DNA of 64,000 nt from Eubacteriales bacterium (lineage in GTDB: Bacteria > Bacillota > Clostridia > Lachnospirales > Lachnospiraceae). The notes under the pieces were generated by a model that saw only the letters and a program-made list of their open reading frames with translations, searched no databases and had not been told where the DNA came from. Positions 17,334-26,693 of the stretch are shown here, one piece after another. The stretch lies in assembly GCA_030536575.1 (NCBI GenBank), contig JAUNPS010000018.1, forward strand, positions 18,577 to 82,576, read 5' to 3'. How positions within the stretch are numbered: the stretch's first letter is position 1; each line of letters starts with the position of its first letter. The position numbers and the translations under genes are program-made.

Positions 17334-17857
17334 TGGCTCCTTTAATCGCAGAATCCGGAGTGGAATTTGGTCCGTTTGAGGAAGAACGGCTGTTTCGAAT
17401 TGAGCATTCAGAGGTTCATAAACGTGCTGGAAAAGGGATTAAAGCTGTTGAATTTGTCTATTTGACAAAGAAGGCTAATCTTCTCTTTGTTGAGGCGAAA
17501 ACCTCCTGCCCAAATCCGGAGAATAGAGATAAAGACAGTGATATGCGGAAAAAATATGAGGAAACGTATTCTGAGATTACGGATAAATTTATAGATTCTC
17601 TTCATATGTTTGCGGCAATGGCATTGGGGAGATATGGGGAAAAGCCTGGAGCCGGACAACTCATTCGTCGTACATACAGCGAAATAGGAATCAAATTTGT
17701 TCTTGTAATAACAGGCGCAAAAGAAGAGTGGCTAATGGGACCGAAAGCGGAACTGGAAGCTAGACTGCTTCGAGTCCGTAATATATGGAAAGCAGATGTG
17801 ATTGTTTTGAATAAGGATATGGCAACCAGATATGGACTTATCAGAGATGGGGAATAA
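17330..17857 (+). CDS. Putative PD-(D/E)XK-like partner of the AAA ATPase
   Basis: A 175-residue protein I do not recognise by name. Residues 41-57 read EFVYLTKKANLLFVEAK: a strand, a turn, then VEAK with E55 and K57. This looks like the E-(x)n-E-x-K core of PD-(D/E)XK nucleases. The C-terminal half contains a second strand (GIKFVLVITGA) and a helical end. Its ATG overlaps the TGA of the ATPase by four bases, and its stop codon precedes pglZ by one base, so it is fully embedded in the operon. Nuclease activity is an inference from a short motif; a non-catalytic adaptor is possible. Confidence 0.65.
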   Translation: MMAPLIAESGVEFGPFEEERLFRIEHSEVHKRAGKGIKAVEFVYLTKKANLLFVEAKTSCPNPENRDKDSDMRKKYEETYSEITDKFIDSLHMFAAMALGRYGEKPGAGQLIRRTYSEIGIKFVLVITGAKEEWLMGPKAELEARLLRVRNIWKADVIVLNKDMATRYGLIRDGE

Positions 17858-17858
17858 A

Positions 17859-20471
17859 ATGGCAGAATTGAGCTTGAAACAGGTTGTAGATAAGCTGAAT
17901 GAGGAATTGTCCGGTGATGTGCGGAAGCTTATTTTTTGGTATGATGCCAATGCTGAGTTTGCGGATGATGTGGACACAATGGAACTGGTGAATGCCAAAG
18001 TGCTGCATCTGGAGCCGGACAACCAGTTCTATACAAAATATTTTCTGGAGTGCGTAGATACCACGACGAACTATCTAGTATATGCTCCTTTTGCGAAGCC
18101 TGCTATTCGAGAGAACCATTTGGCGGATACTATCAAGTATTCTAAAGAGTTCTTTGCTGACAGAGCTTCCTTGCTGACCCTTGACTTGGGCATTGACGAA
18201 CGCTACAAGCCGGTGATCCAGCATTACATTAAGTTTTTCGGAGAAAAGAAGCGTACTCAGGCTTTCTATGATCTGGAGATTGAGACTTTTAATCGTAATA
18301 CGATTGAGATTGCCCTGATGAGCGTTCTCTGCAAGTGTAAGACTCCTTCCTATGAGGAGGTTCTTCGCACTGTTCTGACCGACAAAGTGAATTCCGCTGA
18401 AAGCGGAAGCGAGGGCAGCCTGAGCTGCGCGGGATTTAATGAAAATCCGTATCTGGCAGAGTTCAAGAAATATGATCTCTTGGATGCGTTCTGGCGTCAG
18501 GCGCAGGATGTATTTGGGTATGCAGATGAGAAACCTACCCTTGAGAAGTTCACGATGACTATGTTCGTGACTTATGCAGCCAAGGTTATCTCTGCGGAGA
18601 TGCCCGTTGCATGGAGGGCGTTCATTAGTTTCAAGTCCGGTAATGTTATTGCATTTATTGACAACCTGATGAACAGTTACATTTATGGGGAAAGATTCGA
18701 CGAGATTTCTAAGTTGGTTTATGACAGCTTGAAAGCAGATACTGAGTTTAGAAAATTCCCTGTCGAAGCGCTTGTTTCCTGCGGTATATTTGCGGGTGTT
18801 GATGAGCTGCTGATTGATTGGGTTATCGAAAGATTGGAACTGGAAGATGTAGCTGCCAGGTTGGGTGACATTACAATCCCTCAGTTGGTAAAACAGCGTC
18901 GTCAGGGGCACTTTGGAAAGCTGTATCGCTCTGAGTATTTCGTGTTGCAAAACGCATGGAATATCATCTCCGGAGCACAGTATGTATCTTCTGCAAGCCT
19001 GAACGAGATGGTGAAAAATTATACGACCGATCTGTATAAGATGGATCGCTATTACCGCTACTTCTATTATTATCTGGATAAGCTCGAAGATACGACAAGA
19101 TTTGACAGGCTGAAAGAGCTGGTTGAGAATATTTATGCCAATGATTATCTGGCGAAGGTATGTACCAACTGGAACGATCTTTTCAGCAACGAATTAGAGT
19201 CTTTGCAAATTGCAAAGCAGCCTGACTTTTTTAATCGCAATGTGAATTACGCAAAAGACCAGTTGGTTGTTATTATCTCTGATGCCCTGCGTTATGAGGT
19301 CGGCATGACTCTTTTTGAAAAATTGCAGGCAGACGAGAAATGTACTACTACGATGAAAACGATGGCAAGCACCTTACCTTCTATCACACAGTATGGTATG
19401 GCTGCATTGCTTCCGCATAGAACGTTGGAATTGACTGACGACTATACTGTATTGGTTGACGGGCAGAAAACTGAGACATTGGAACAGCGTCAGACAATTC
19501 TCCAGAAATATAAACCTGCCAGTAGATGCGTTCAGTACGATGACATCAAAAATCTGAGTGTGGCAGATCTCCGCAGTATTTTTACCCGTCAGGATGTGGT
19601 ATATATCTACCACAACCAGATCGACGCCAGAGGTGATAAGCTGAATACGGAAAATGAAGTGTTCAATGCCTGCGCTGAAGCTGTGGATGAAATCGCTGCA
19701 TTGATTCGCCGTTTGACGATCAGCGCCAACAGGTCTCATTTCATTGTGACCGCAGACCATGGTTTCCTTTACAGAAGAAATAAGCTGTCTGAAAGCGATA
19801 AGGTGAATGTCCCCAAAGGGGACAGAGAGGATGGCCTGGGCCACAAGATTAGCTCTGTATCAGGTACAGCGGATATTCTCGGACGCCGCTATCTCCTTTC
19901 AGTGGAAGCCGTAGAAACGGAGGGTGTGGCAGCAACAGCAGTCGGTACTATGATGCAGAATAAGGATGAGCGTATGGTTTCTTATCCGGTTGGGGCAGAT
20001 ATTTTCAAGGCTCCCGGCTCTGGCATGAATTATGTTCATGGCGGTTGTTCCCCTCAGGAGATGCTTGTTCCCCTGATTGAGGTCAAGACGGAACGCGGAT
20101 ATAAAGAAACTACAACGGCTCAGATTGCTCTGGTAAGTTTGACTTCCAAGATTACAAACCTGATTACCTCTCTTGACTTTGTTCAAACAGAAGCAGTCAG
20201 CGATGTGGTTAAAGAAACAACCTACCGGCTCTACTTTGTAGATAGCAATGGAGAGAGGATTTCTAATGAGCATTTGTACGTTGCCGATAAAAAGGACAAT
20301 GATACGGTTAAGCGTGTGTTCCGCTTACGTTTCTCTTTCAAAAACAAAAAGTACAATAAGTCTCAGAAGTATTATCTGGTGGCTTATGACGATAACAATG
20401 CGCTTGAAGTTCTGCGGCATGAAATTGTAATGGATATTGCATTTGCGGATGAGTTTGATTTTGGATTCTAA
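17859..20471 (+). CDS. pglZ: BREX-1 phosphatase-like protein PglZ
   Basis: An 870-residue PglZ, the hallmark alkaline-phosphatase-superfamily protein of BREX systems. The N-terminus has FWYDAN, as in type A PglZ. The PglZ domain shows IISDALRYEVG with D475 as candidate metal ligand and TADHGFLYRR with D633-H634 as the second metal site. It acts with PglX in site recognition, and metal-dependent nuclease activity has been reported for the family. ATG 17859 (before AELSLKQ) follows GGGG; the reading frame is open further upstream but would overlap the previous gene. Length is normal, and brxC and brxL bracket it as in canonical type 1 loci. Confidence 0.95.
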   Translation: MAELSLKQVVDKLNEELSGDVRKLIFWYDANAEFADDVDTMELVNAKVLHLEPDNQFYTKYFLECVDTTTNYLVYAPFAKPAIRENHLADTIKYSKEFFADRASLLTLDLGIDERYKPVIQHYIKFFGEKKRTQAFYDLEIETFNRNTIEIALMSVLCKCKTPSYEEVLRTVLTDKVNSAESGSEGSLSCAGFNENPYLAEFKKYDLLDAFWRQAQDVFGYADEKPTLEKFTMTMFVTYAAKVISAEMPVAWRAFISFKSGNVIAFIDNLMNSYIYGERFDEISKLVYDSLKADTEFRKFPVEALVSCGIFAGVDELLIDWVIERLELEDVAARLGDITIPQLVKQRRQGHFGKLYRSEYFVLQNAWNIISGAQYVSSASLNEMVKNYTTDLYKMDRYYRYFYYYLDKLEDTTRFDRLKELVENIYANDYLAKVCTNWNDLFSNELESLQIAKQPDFFNRNVNYAKDQLVVIISDALRYEVGMTLFEKLQADEKCTTTMKTMASTLPSITQYGMAALLPHRTLELTDDYTVLVDGQKTETLEQRQTILQKYKPASRCVQYDDIKNLSVADLRSIFTRQDVVYIYHNQIDARGDKLNTENEVFNACAEAVDEIAALIRRLTISANRSHFIVTADHGFLYRRNKLSESDKVNVPKGDREDGLGHKISSVSGTADILGRRYLLSVEAVETEGVAATAVGTMMQNKDERMVSYPVGADIFKAPGSGMNYVHGGCSPQEMLVPLIEVKTERGYKETTTAQIALVSLTSKITNLITSLDFVQTEAVSDVVKETTYRLYFVDSNGERISNEHLYVADKKDNDTVKRVFRLRFSFKNKKYNKSQKYYLVAYDDNNALEVLRHEIVMDIAFADEFDFGF

Positions 20472-20484
20472 GGGAGGTGTTTGA

Positions 20485-21993
20485 ATGGACATAAAGGAAT
20501 TACAATCCATTCTTACAATTGGAGAAACCGTAGCGGTAGAATTCAAACGCTGCGGTAATGGAATAGAATCGGATACCTATGAAAGTGTTTGCTCTTTCCT
20601 GAATCGTTTTGGAGGGGACATTTTCATGGGTGCGCTGGATGATGGTACAGTGCTTGGCGTGCCGGAAAAAGCGGCTCCTGATATGATAAAGAATTTTATC
20701 AGTGTAGTGAGCAATCCTGCATTATTTTCTCCGACTGTTTATCTGACTCCGAAGATAATCACGGATGAAGCCGGGCATACAATTATCCATGTTCACGTAC
20801 CGCCAAGCGCCGAGGTTCACAGTTATAAAAAAGTGATTTACGACCGTGTAGACGATGCGGATGTTAAGGTGACGGCTACTGGTGCGATTGCACAGATGTA
20901 TATCCGTAAGCAGAACATCTTCACGGAAAAGAAGATTTATCCTTATGCGACAATGGAGGATTTACGGCTGGATCTGTTACCGAAAGTCCGGCTCATGGCG
21001 CAGAATCATGCGGGTGGGCAGCATCCGTGGACAAAGATAGACGATATGCAGCTGTTGAAAAGTGCGGGATTATATGGAAGAGATATTGCGACTGGGGAAG
21101 AAGGGTTTAATCTTGCCGCAATTATGCTGTTGGGGAAGGACGATGTCATTCTGAATGTAGCTCCTACCTATGTTACGGATGCGCTTGTCAGAAAGGTTAA
21201 TGTAGATCGGTATGATGACCGTGAAATCATAAAGACAAACCTGATTGAAAGTTATGAGCAACTGTTGGAGTTTGGTAGGAAGCATCTGCCGGACAAGTTC
21301 TTTTTGGAGGATACCATAAATAAGAGTCTGAGAAATACGATTGTCAGGGAGATGGTCAGCAATACGCTGATGCATCGAGAATTTACCAGCAGTTATACGG
21401 CGAAGTTTGTGATTGAAAAAGACCAGATGTATGTGGAAAATGCAAATCGTGCAGCAAAGGACGGATGGATTACGGTGGAAAATCTGTCACCAAATCCGAA
21501 AAATCCGTATATAGCAGCATTTTTTAGAAATATCGGATATGCGGATCAGCTTGGTTCCGGGGTGCAGAAATTGTTTGAGTATAGCAAGTATTATTCCGGA
21601 CGTGATCCACAGTTTTTGGAGAGCGATGTGTTCCGGATTATTGTACCATTGGATGAGGCATATTCTTATGATTTTGCATTGCTTGATGGTAAAAATGGTA
21701 TCAGTGGAACCCAATATGCCGATAATGAGATCAAAAGTGCCGAAGAAGCCACCCAAGCGACTACCCAAGCCACCCAAGATAGGAACCAATCGCTGATGCG
21801 GTTAAAAGAAAATGAAACGGTAAAGAGCGTTTTAAAGTTAATAGAAAAGAATCCTGCTATTTCTCAGAAGCAAATAGCAAAAACATTGTGTTTGAATCAA
21901 AACACGGTAAAATATTATATAAAGAAGATGAAAGAGATTGGAATCATAAAGAGGGTTGGTTCTAGTCAAACAGGTCACTGGGAAATTCTCTGA
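20485..21993 (+). CDS. AlbA_2 (Schlafen-type) ATP-binding protein with C-terminal winged helix
   Basis: A 502-residue protein in three parts. Residues 8-130 are an AlbA_2 (Schlafen-like) domain with EFKRC and the FLNRFGGDIFMG signature. Residues 270-400 resemble the ATP-binding HATPase_c_4 domain (EMVSNTLMHREF, then GSGVQKLFEYS). A linker with the short repeat ATTQATQ leads into a winged helix (PAISQKQIAKTLCLNQNTVKYYIKK). Such proteins are often called transcriptional regulators, but in defence islands AlbA_2 domains can also be RNA- or DNA-binding effectors. It lies between pglZ and brxL with ribosome site GGGAGG. Its role could be BREX regulation or an added effector. Confidence 0.8.
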   Translation: MDIKELQSILTIGETVAVEFKRCGNGIESDTYESVCSFLNRFGGDIFMGALDDGTVLGVPEKAAPDMIKNFISVVSNPALFSPTVYLTPKIITDEAGHTIIHVHVPPSAEVHSYKKVIYDRVDDADVKVTATGAIAQMYIRKQNIFTEKKIYPYATMEDLRLDLLPKVRLMAQNHAGGQHPWTKIDDMQLLKSAGLYGRDIATGEEGFNLAAIMLLGKDDVILNVAPTYVTDALVRKVNVDRYDDREIIKTNLIESYEQLLEFGRKHLPDKFFLEDTINKSLRNTIVREMVSNTLMHREFTSSYTAKFVIEKDQMYVENANRAAKDGWITVENLSPNPKNPYIAAFFRNIGYADQLGSGVQKLFEYSKYYSGRDPQFLESDVFRIIVPLDEAYSYDFALLDGKNGISGTQYADNEIKSAEEATQATTQATQDRNQSLMRLKENETVKSVLKLIEKNPAISQKQIAKTLCLNQNTVKYYIKKMKEIGIIKRVGSSQTGHWEIL

Positions 21994-22009
21994 CAGGAGG
22001 GGCAGATAA

Positions 22010-24073
22010 ATGGACGAGTATATGGAAACAGATGATACCAGAGTGGTGATAAAGAATAAGCTGCGCCAATATTTTGACGGCAAGATCGTCCGCAAGGATT
22101 TGACGAAGCACATCAAGGAAGGAGCGAACGTACCGGTATATGTACTGGAATTCCTGCTTGGTCAGTATTGCAGTTCCGATGATGAGGAGATCATCGAAGA
22201 GGGCGTAAATAATGTAAAGCGGATTCTGGCAGATAATTTTGTCAGACCGGATGAAGCGCAGAAGGTACTTTCTATTCTTCGTGAGCGTGGCAGCTATACG
22301 GTGATTGATAAGATTACCGTACATCTGAACATCAAGGAAGACCGTTATGAAGCGGAGTTTTCAAATCTTGGAATCAAGAACATTCCGATTCATCCGGACT
22401 ACCCTTCCAAGTATGACCGCCTGCTTTGCGGCGGCATTTGGTGTATTTTGCAGCTGGATTATGAGTTTATCGAAGAAGACAAGAAAAATACGACGCCGAT
22501 TCGCATTCGCAAGCTGACGCCGATCCAGATGCCGCACATTGATTTAGACGAGCTGAAGAACGGCAGAAAAGCATTCACGAAAGAAGAATGGATTGACGTT
22601 CTGATTCGCTCTACCGGAATGGAGCCGGATAAGCTGTCTGACCGTGTGAAGTGGCTGCTGCTGGCTCGTATGATTCCATTGGTGGAGAATAACTTTAATC
22701 TCTGCGAACTGGGACCGAGAAGTACCGGTAAATCCCATATTTACAAAGAGATTTCACCTAACAGCATCCTGGTATCCGGCGGCCAGACGACGGTGGCAAA
22801 TCTGTTTTACAATATGGCAAGTAAGACAGTCGGCTTAGTTGGTATGTGGGACTGCGTTGCTTTTGATGAGGTTGCCGGTATCACGTTTAAAGACAAAGAT
22901 GGTGTGCAGATCATGAAGGATTACATGGCTTCCGGCTCCTTTGCCCGTGGCCGAGAGGAAAAGGCTGCGTCTGCATCAATGGTTTTTGTCGGCAATATCA
23001 ATCAGAGTGTGGACGTGCTGCAGAAAACTTCTCATCTGTTTGAGCCATTCCCGGCGGCGATGGCATACGATACGGCATTCCTTGACCGTATGCATTGTTA
23101 CATTCCCGGTTGGGAGATTCCGAAGTATCGCCCGGATTTTTTCACAGATGATTATGGCTTTATTACGGATTACCTTTCCGAGTATATGCGTGAAATGCGT
23201 AAGGAATCTTATGGTGATGCATTTGATAAATATTTCCGTCTTGGCACCAATTTGAACCAGCGTGATACGATTGCGGTTCGTAAGATGGTATCCGGTTTTG
23301 TAAAGCTGATTTATCCGGATGGCGAGTATAGCAAGGAAGACGTTCAGGAGATTCTGTCGATCTCCCTGGAACTTCGCCGCAGAGTGAAAGAGCAGCTCAA
23401 AAAAATCGGCGGTATGGAGTTCTATGATGTGAACTTCTCATACATTGACAATGAAACTTTTGAGGAGAATTATATTTCCGTTCCGGAGCAGGGCGGCGGC
23501 AAGCTGATCCCGGAAGGAATGGGCAAACCAGGTTCTGTTTACACTGTTTCCAAGTCAAAAACCGGTATGATCGGCTGTTACATGCTGGAAACACAGATGA
23601 TGCCGGGGAATGGAAAGCTGACATGTACGGGTATTGGTTCCGGGAAAGAGCCAAAAGAAGCGACCAATACGGCGTTTAATTATCTGAAAGCCAATGGAAA
23701 CCGCATTTCCGGTCAGATCAGTACCACGACAAAGGATTATATCATCAATTATCAGGACATGCAGGGAATTGGAATGACCGGAAATCTGGCTTTGCCTACC
23801 TTGATTGCGATCTGTTCTGCGGCACTTGGAAAGACTCCATTGAGCAGTCTTGCGATTTTAGGAGAAATCAGTATTGGCGGCACGTTGATTAAAGTAGACG
23901 AATTGGCAAGTACGCTGCAGGTTTGTCTGGACAGTGGAGCCAAAAAAGTATTGCTTCCTACGACGTCAGCGGCAGATCTTGGCACGGTGCCCTCCGAATT
24001 GGTTGGGTCGTTTAGTTTGATTTTCTATGCATCCGCAGAAGAAGCAGTATTTAAAGCTCTTGGTGTGGAATAA
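22010..24073 (+). CDS. brxL: BREX protein BrxL (Lon-like AAA+)
   Basis: A 687-residue BrxL. Walker A GPRSTGKSH lies near residue 235, Walker B VAFDEVAG at D286-E287, and the C-terminal third has the fold of Lon protease domains (LAILGEISIGG, then SGAKKVLLP). Where Lon has the serine motif GPSAG this protein reads GMTGN, so classical Ser-Lys protease activity is doubtful; this agrees with reports that BrxL works as a DNA-binding AAA+ motor rather than a protease. Ribosome site AGGAGGGG. It closes the BREX core, and the next gene follows on the same strand within 70 bases, so transcription probably continues. Confidence 0.95.
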   Translation: MDEYMETDDTRVVIKNKLRQYFDGKIVRKDLTKHIKEGANVPVYVLEFLLGQYCSSDDEEIIEEGVNNVKRILADNFVRPDEAQKVLSILRERGSYTVIDKITVHLNIKEDRYEAEFSNLGIKNIPIHPDYPSKYDRLLCGGIWCILQLDYEFIEEDKKNTTPIRIRKLTPIQMPHIDLDELKNGRKAFTKEEWIDVLIRSTGMEPDKLSDRVKWLLLARMIPLVENNFNLCELGPRSTGKSHIYKEISPNSILVSGGQTTVANLFYNMASKTVGLVGMWDCVAFDEVAGITFKDKDGVQIMKDYMASGSFARGREEKAASASMVFVGNINQSVDVLQKTSHLFEPFPAAMAYDTAFLDRMHCYIPGWEIPKYRPDFFTDDYGFITDYLSEYMREMRKESYGDAFDKYFRLGTNLNQRDTIAVRKMVSGFVKLIYPDGEYSKEDVQEILSISLELRRRVKEQLKKIGGMEFYDVNFSYIDNETFEENYISVPEQGGGKLIPEGMGKPGSVYTVSKSKTGMIGCYMLETQMMPGNGKLTCTGIGSGKEPKEATNTAFNYLKANGNRISGQISTTTKDYIINYQDMQGIGMTGNLALPTLIAICSAALGKTPLSSLAILGEISIGGTLIKVDELASTLQVCLDSGAKKVLLPTTSAADLGTVPSELVGSFSLIFYASAEEAVFKALGVE

Positions 24074-24117
24074 ACAGTAAATATGGATAGAAAATGTTGA
24101 TAAGAAGGTGAACTGCT

Positions 24118-25209
24118 ATTTTTGAACAGGATTTTGAAGAGATGCTTCGGCAGCATCAGGCATCTCTGGATAATAAGAAGATATTTACAGCACTTGTGAA
24201 AGATCTGTTTCCGACGCAGGCAAAGAATGTCAATCTGCTGCTTATGGCCTATAATCTGGGAATTGCACAGGACATACAAAATACCTCCAGAATCAATCAT
24301 GCATTCGCCTTCCGGTATGTGAAACAGTTAATGGATGATTTTGGGGTGAGTCGTGCGAATGCAGACTGGATTGTATCTGTATGGTGCGTTTGCTATGGAA
24401 ATAAAGTGCTGGGCAAAATTTGTGAGATCACATTACAGAAGCAGGGAAACGGGCCGACGATTCAGAGGGAGCAGTCTTCTTCCAGTAAATCCTATGGAGA
24501 TTTGTTTACATATGAGAAAAGCCGCAGAGGAAAAGGTCTTGCAGTGACCGGATTCCGTGGGGATAAGAATCAGACAATCATTTTCCAGAATAGGTCAGGG
24601 AATACACCGGTGGTTGAGATTGCGGATAACAGTTTTAGTAATTCTTCAATAGAGGAAGCTATTTTGACTGAAGGCATTACATATATTGGCCGAAATGCTT
24701 TTTCCGGATGTAAAAAGCTGCATCAGGTGTTATTGCCACCCAGCATTGAGGAGATTGAAGATTCAGCATTTGAAAATTGCAGTCGTTTGAAATCAATATC
24801 CTTGCCAATGGCATTAAAGATGATTGGAGATGGGGCTTTCAAAGGAACCGGACTGCGGACAATTGAGATTCCCAAGAGTGTGTTCTGGTTAGGCGACGGA
24901 CTGGCGAAAGATTGTCAGTCAATGGATCATGTGACGATTCCGGAAAACATAGGCAGGATTCCGGATCATATGTTTGAAGGTTGTACGAATCTAAAGAAAG
25001 TGGAATTTCATGAAAATATGGTTTCGATTGGAGAAAGAGCCTTTTTTGGATGCAGTTCATTAGATTTTGTAATTATTCCGGATCGTGTGAAAAGCATTGG
25101 CCAGGATGCGTTTTCCAATACAGACAAACAGTTTATTATGCAGTGTTCTTTTGAATCTTATGCTGAGGAATATGCAAGAAAACATAAATTAAAGTATCAA
25201 CTGGTGTGA
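24118..25209 (+). CDS. Leucine-rich-repeat (BspA-like) protein with helical N-terminal domain
   Basis: About 363 residues if it begins at the ATT codon 24118 (AAGGTG seven bases upstream), or 355 from the first ATG at 24142, which has no ribosome site. The N-terminal 110 residues are a helical domain (IFTALVKDLFPTQAKNVNLL, then DFGVSRANADWIV). Residues 150-355 carry BspA-type LRR_5 repeats such as IEEIEDSAFENCSRLKSI and MVSIGERAFFGCSSLDFV. There is no signal peptide, so it is cytoplasmic. It links brxL to the kinase-phosphatase-vWA cluster and could serve as a sensor of phage proteins or as a scaffold, which is inference. A mutated ATG (to ATT) is an alternative to a true ATT start. Confidence 0.8.
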   Translation: MFEQDFEEMLRQHQASLDNKKIFTALVKDLFPTQAKNVNLLLMAYNLGIAQDIQNTSRINHAFAFRYVKQLMDDFGVSRANADWIVSVWCVCYGNKVLGKICEITLQKQGNGPTIQREQSSSSKSYGDLFTYEKSRRGKGLAVTGFRGDKNQTIIFQNRSGNTPVVEIADNSFSNSSIEEAILTEGITYIGRNAFSGCKKLHQVLLPPSIEEIEDSAFENCSRLKSISLPMALKMIGDGAFKGTGLRTIEIPKSVFWLGDGLAKDCQSMDHVTIPENIGRIPDHMFEGCTNLKKVEFHENMVSIGERAFFGCSSLDFVIIPDRVKSIGQDAFSNTDKQFIMQCSFESYAEEYARKHKLKYQLV

Positions 25210-25332
25210 TCGGTAATTTTCGTTTGCCGCCTGCTATGCGGCCATAAAGAATAACGTATTGTCTGATAGCAGCGGACGGAAATGTTGCAAATGGAGTATT
25301 TGGTTGATTAAACGAAGGAGACAAATGTCGTA

Positions 25333-26634
25333 ATGGAAGGACAGTTGAAAAAGGGAACGCTTCTCACGTCAGAATGCGGGAACAAATATGAAATTGTAAG
25401 TCTTCTGGGGGCTGGAGGTCAGGGAGAAGTGTATGATGTGAAATGCAAGGACAGCCATTATGCACTGAAATGGTACTTTAAAGGAAGCGCCACAGCAGGA
25501 CAAAAGGAAATCCTGGAAACCATCGTCTCCAAGGGTTCTCCGGATCCGTGTTTTTTATGGCCAATGGAAATGATCGTTCCGGCACAGGGAAATGTATTTG
25601 GTTACATTATGGAGCTTCGCCCTAAGAATTATAAAAGTATTGTGGATTTAATGAAGAGAAAAGCGGAACCTTCTTTCTATGCGCTTTGTCGAACTGCATT
25701 TAATTTGGCTTGTGGATATAAAAAGCTGCATGACTGGGGTGCCGTTTATCATGATATTTCATTTGGGAACCTGTTTTTTGATCCGAGCAATGGTGATGTT
25801 CTAATCTGCGATAACGATAACGTTAGTTTCGATAAGAACAAAACGGGTGGAGTGCTTGGAACCCCAGGCTTTATGGCTCCTGAGATTGTCAGAAGAGAGG
25901 CAAGACCATCAAGAAATACAGACCAGTATTCTCTTTCTGTTTTGCTGTTTTATCTTTTTATGGTGAACCATCCGCTGGAAGGCCGTTTGGAAGCGCAGAT
26001 TAAATGCATGGATATGGCTGCCAGAGAAAAATTATATGGAACAGATCCGGTATTTATTTTTGATCCGGTCAATAAGACGAATCGTCCGGTAAAGGGGATT
26101 CACGATAATGCTTCTATTTATTGGCCAATCTATCCGGAGAAGCTTAGACAGATGTTTACAAAAGCATTTACTACGGGCCTTACAGATCCTAAGAAACGAA
26201 TTACGGAGCTGGAATGGATGACTATCTTTGCAAATATGATGAGCGGTATGATGCAATGTCCTAAGTGTGGCGCCCGGATTTTTTATGATGAAGATTTAGC
26301 AGCAAAAGGAGCAGGGCACCTTTGTTGGAATTGTTCTAACAGCATTGCAGTTCCAACAAAATTAGTGGTGGGAAAGAATATGGTTTTATTGAACCAGAAT
26401 ACACGCATTATGCATCACCACATTTATGGCGATTATGATATGAACACAGTCGTCGGGAAAGTGGTGCAGAATCCAAACAATCCCAACCTCTGGGGAATAC
26501 GTAATGAAGATACTGTGAACTGGACATATGAAAAAGCGGATGGAACACAGATTCCTGTTGCGCCTGGAAGAACAGCCGGAATCGTCAAGGGAGTAAAGAT
26601 TCACTTTCCAAATGGAATTGGTATGTTCGAATAA
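25333..26634 (+). CDS. Ser/Thr protein kinase with C-terminal zinc ribbon (TerY-P triad kinase)
   Basis: A 433-residue Hanks-type kinase: glycine loop GAGGQGEVY at 26-34, lysine K46 in ALKWY, catalytic loop YHDISFGN (D141, N146), and CDNDN (D160) in place of DFG. Residues 309-334 form a four-cysteine zinc ribbon (CPKC...CWNC). The last 90 residues look like a beta-rich FHA-like domain ending PGRTAGIVKGVKIHF. Kinase plus zinc ribbon beside PP2C and vWA genes is the layout described as the TerY-P triad. There is no transmembrane segment, so it is cytoplasmic. Oddly, the ribosome site GAAGGAGACAA serves a two-codon frame ATG TCG TAA whose stop overlaps this start (TAATG). Confidence 0.88.
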   Translation: MEGQLKKGTLLTSECGNKYEIVSLLGAGGQGEVYDVKCKDSHYALKWYFKGSATAGQKEILETIVSKGSPDPCFLWPMEMIVPAQGNVFGYIMELRPKNYKSIVDLMKRKAEPSFYALCRTAFNLACGYKKLHDWGAVYHDISFGNLFFDPSNGDVLICDNDNVSFDKNKTGGVLGTPGFMAPEIVRREARPSRNTDQYSLSVLLFYLFMVNHPLEGRLEAQIKCMDMAAREKLYGTDPVFIFDPVNKTNRPVKGIHDNASIYWPIYPEKLRQMFTKAFTTGLTDPKKRITELEWMTIFANMMSGMMQCPKCGARIFYDEDLAAKGAGHLCWNCSNSIAVPTKLVVGKNMVLLNQNTRIMHHHIYGDYDMNTVVGKVVQNPNNPNLWGIRNEDTVNWTYEKADGTQIPVAPGRTAGIVKGVKIHFPNGIGMFE

Positions 26635-26693
26635 AATGAAATTATTATTTGAAAGATTGATACATACGTCGAATCGTAAGGAGGTTACAAAAA

